This document shows positions 38,612 through 39,004 of a stretch of 39,004 nucleotides of DNA, one piece after another. The stretch covers positions 1 through 39,004 of the forward strand of contig NZ_CADAJR010000025.1 of NCBI RefSeq assembly GCF_902788255.1, written 5' to 3'. The translations under genes were made by a program, and so were the position numbers. Under the pieces are notes generated by a model. The model saw only the letters and a list, made by a program, of their open reading frames with translations. It ran no database searches and was not told the origin of the DNA. How positions within the stretch are numbered: the first letter of the stretch is position 1; every line of letters starts with the position of its first letter. This DNA is from an uncultured Methanobrevibacter sp. Lineage in GTDB: Archaea; Methanobacteriota; Methanobacteria; Methanobacteriales; Methanobacteriaceae.

Positions 38612-39004
38612 ATGATAGAAAAAGGAACAAAAGTACTAAAAGAAGGTTTTGCAAAAATGACAAAAGGGGGCGTCATCATGGATGTGGTAAATGCTGAACA
38701 AGCTATTATCGCAGAGGATGCCGGTGCTGTGGCTGTAATGGCACTTGAAAAAGTCCCTGCGGATATTCGTGCAGCAGGCGGAGTTGCAAGAATGGCGGAC
38801 CCAACAATAGTTGAGGAAGTGGTTGATGCAGTCTCAATTCCAGTAATGGCAAAGGCCAGAATTGGTCATATTGCAGAGGCACAAATTCTTGAAACTTTAG
38901 GTGTGGACATGATTGATGAAAGTGAAGTGTTGACACCTGCAGATGAAGAATATCACATTAACAAAAAGGAATTTACAATACCATTCGTATGTGGTGCACG
39001 TAAC
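38612..39004 (+). CDS. pdxS: Pyridoxal 5'-phosphate synthase subunit PdxS (5' part)
   Basis: The first 131 codons of PdxS, which with the glutaminase PdxT makes vitamin B6 from ribose-5-phosphate, glyceraldehyde-3-phosphate and glutamine. The start ([20 protein letters not shown]) is preceded by TAGGAGAAC. The conserved [20 protein letters not shown] (about residues 44-63) and [18 protein letters not shown], with one catalytic Lys, are typical; the visible end [11 protein letters not shown] is the family's '[13 protein letters not shown]' block. The rest lies outside the window. Confidence 0.95.
   Translation, partial: MIEKGTKVLKEGFAKMTKGGVIMDVVNAEQAIIAEDAGAVAVMALEKVPADIRAAGGVARMADPTIVEEVVDAVSIPVMAKARIGHIAEAQILETLGVDMIDESEVLTPADEEYHINKKEFTIPFVCGARN

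Overview
The window looks like chromosome of a low-GC methanogenic archaeon of the order Methanobacteriales, most likely Methanobrevibacter or a close relative. The evidence is archaeal: TATA boxes about 25 bases before predicted transcript starts, GGTGAT-type ribosome sites, an archaeosine transglycosylase (TgtA), SRP19, PurS, an archaeal HMG-CoA synthase/thiolase pair, a CooC-like ATPase, UPF0104 and Ig-repeat adhesin-like surface proteins. The genus is an inference from gene content and protein style; no database was searched.

Layout. Positions 1-940 hold the end of a type I restriction specificity subunit (HsdS) and a small winged-helix regulator. Positions 1376-13766 look like a 12.4 kb integrated mobile element. 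It is bounded by a 12-base direct repeat, with a tyrosine integrase just inside the right end. Nearly all its genes run leftward. It carries a P-loop replicative helicase next to an array of nine phased AGTAACYY repeats (candidate origin), a Rad52-like annealing protein candidate, an ERCC4-type nuclease, a phage-type 'MGLDMYLY' protein, a two-repeat DNA-binding-like protein, several tiny membrane or Cys-rich proteins, and one rightward 39-residue hydrophobic peptide. No capsid, portal, terminase or tail gene is recognisable, so it is an integrated plasmid or an unknown small virus. A candidate structured RNA (1241-1334) lies just outside the left boundary.

Positions 13821-25483 are core chromosome: SRP19-HemD; a flavodoxin and an iron-sulfur flavoprotein; a secreted beta-helix-like protein; a UPF0104 membrane protein; an NSS sodium symporter; small membrane-anchored proteins; then the collinear run purC-purS-purQ-cobA-glmS. 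HemD and CobA act in sequence in tetrapyrrole synthesis (siroheme, corrinoids, F430). PurC, PurS and PurQ belong to purine synthesis, and GlmS supplies amino sugars for the cell wall.

Positions 25879-39004 carry an Ig-repeat adhesin-like protein, an MnmC-like methyltransferase, tgtA with a second methyltransferase, two tRNA-Gly genes (GCC and UCC), and the HMG-CoA synthase/thiolase pair that starts mevalonate and archaeal lipid synthesis. They also carry a DUF1848 protein, a broken HxlR-linked SMR transporter, a CooC-like ATPase with a TauE-type transporter and a short ferredoxin, a 153-base duplicated tail of the DUF1848 gene, and the start of pdxS.

Most interesting: the integrated element with its origin-like array and repeated 5' leader boxes, the RNA fold next to its boundary, the SMR gene broken by two compensating frameshifts, and the DUF1848 tail fragment that has diverged mainly at silent sites.
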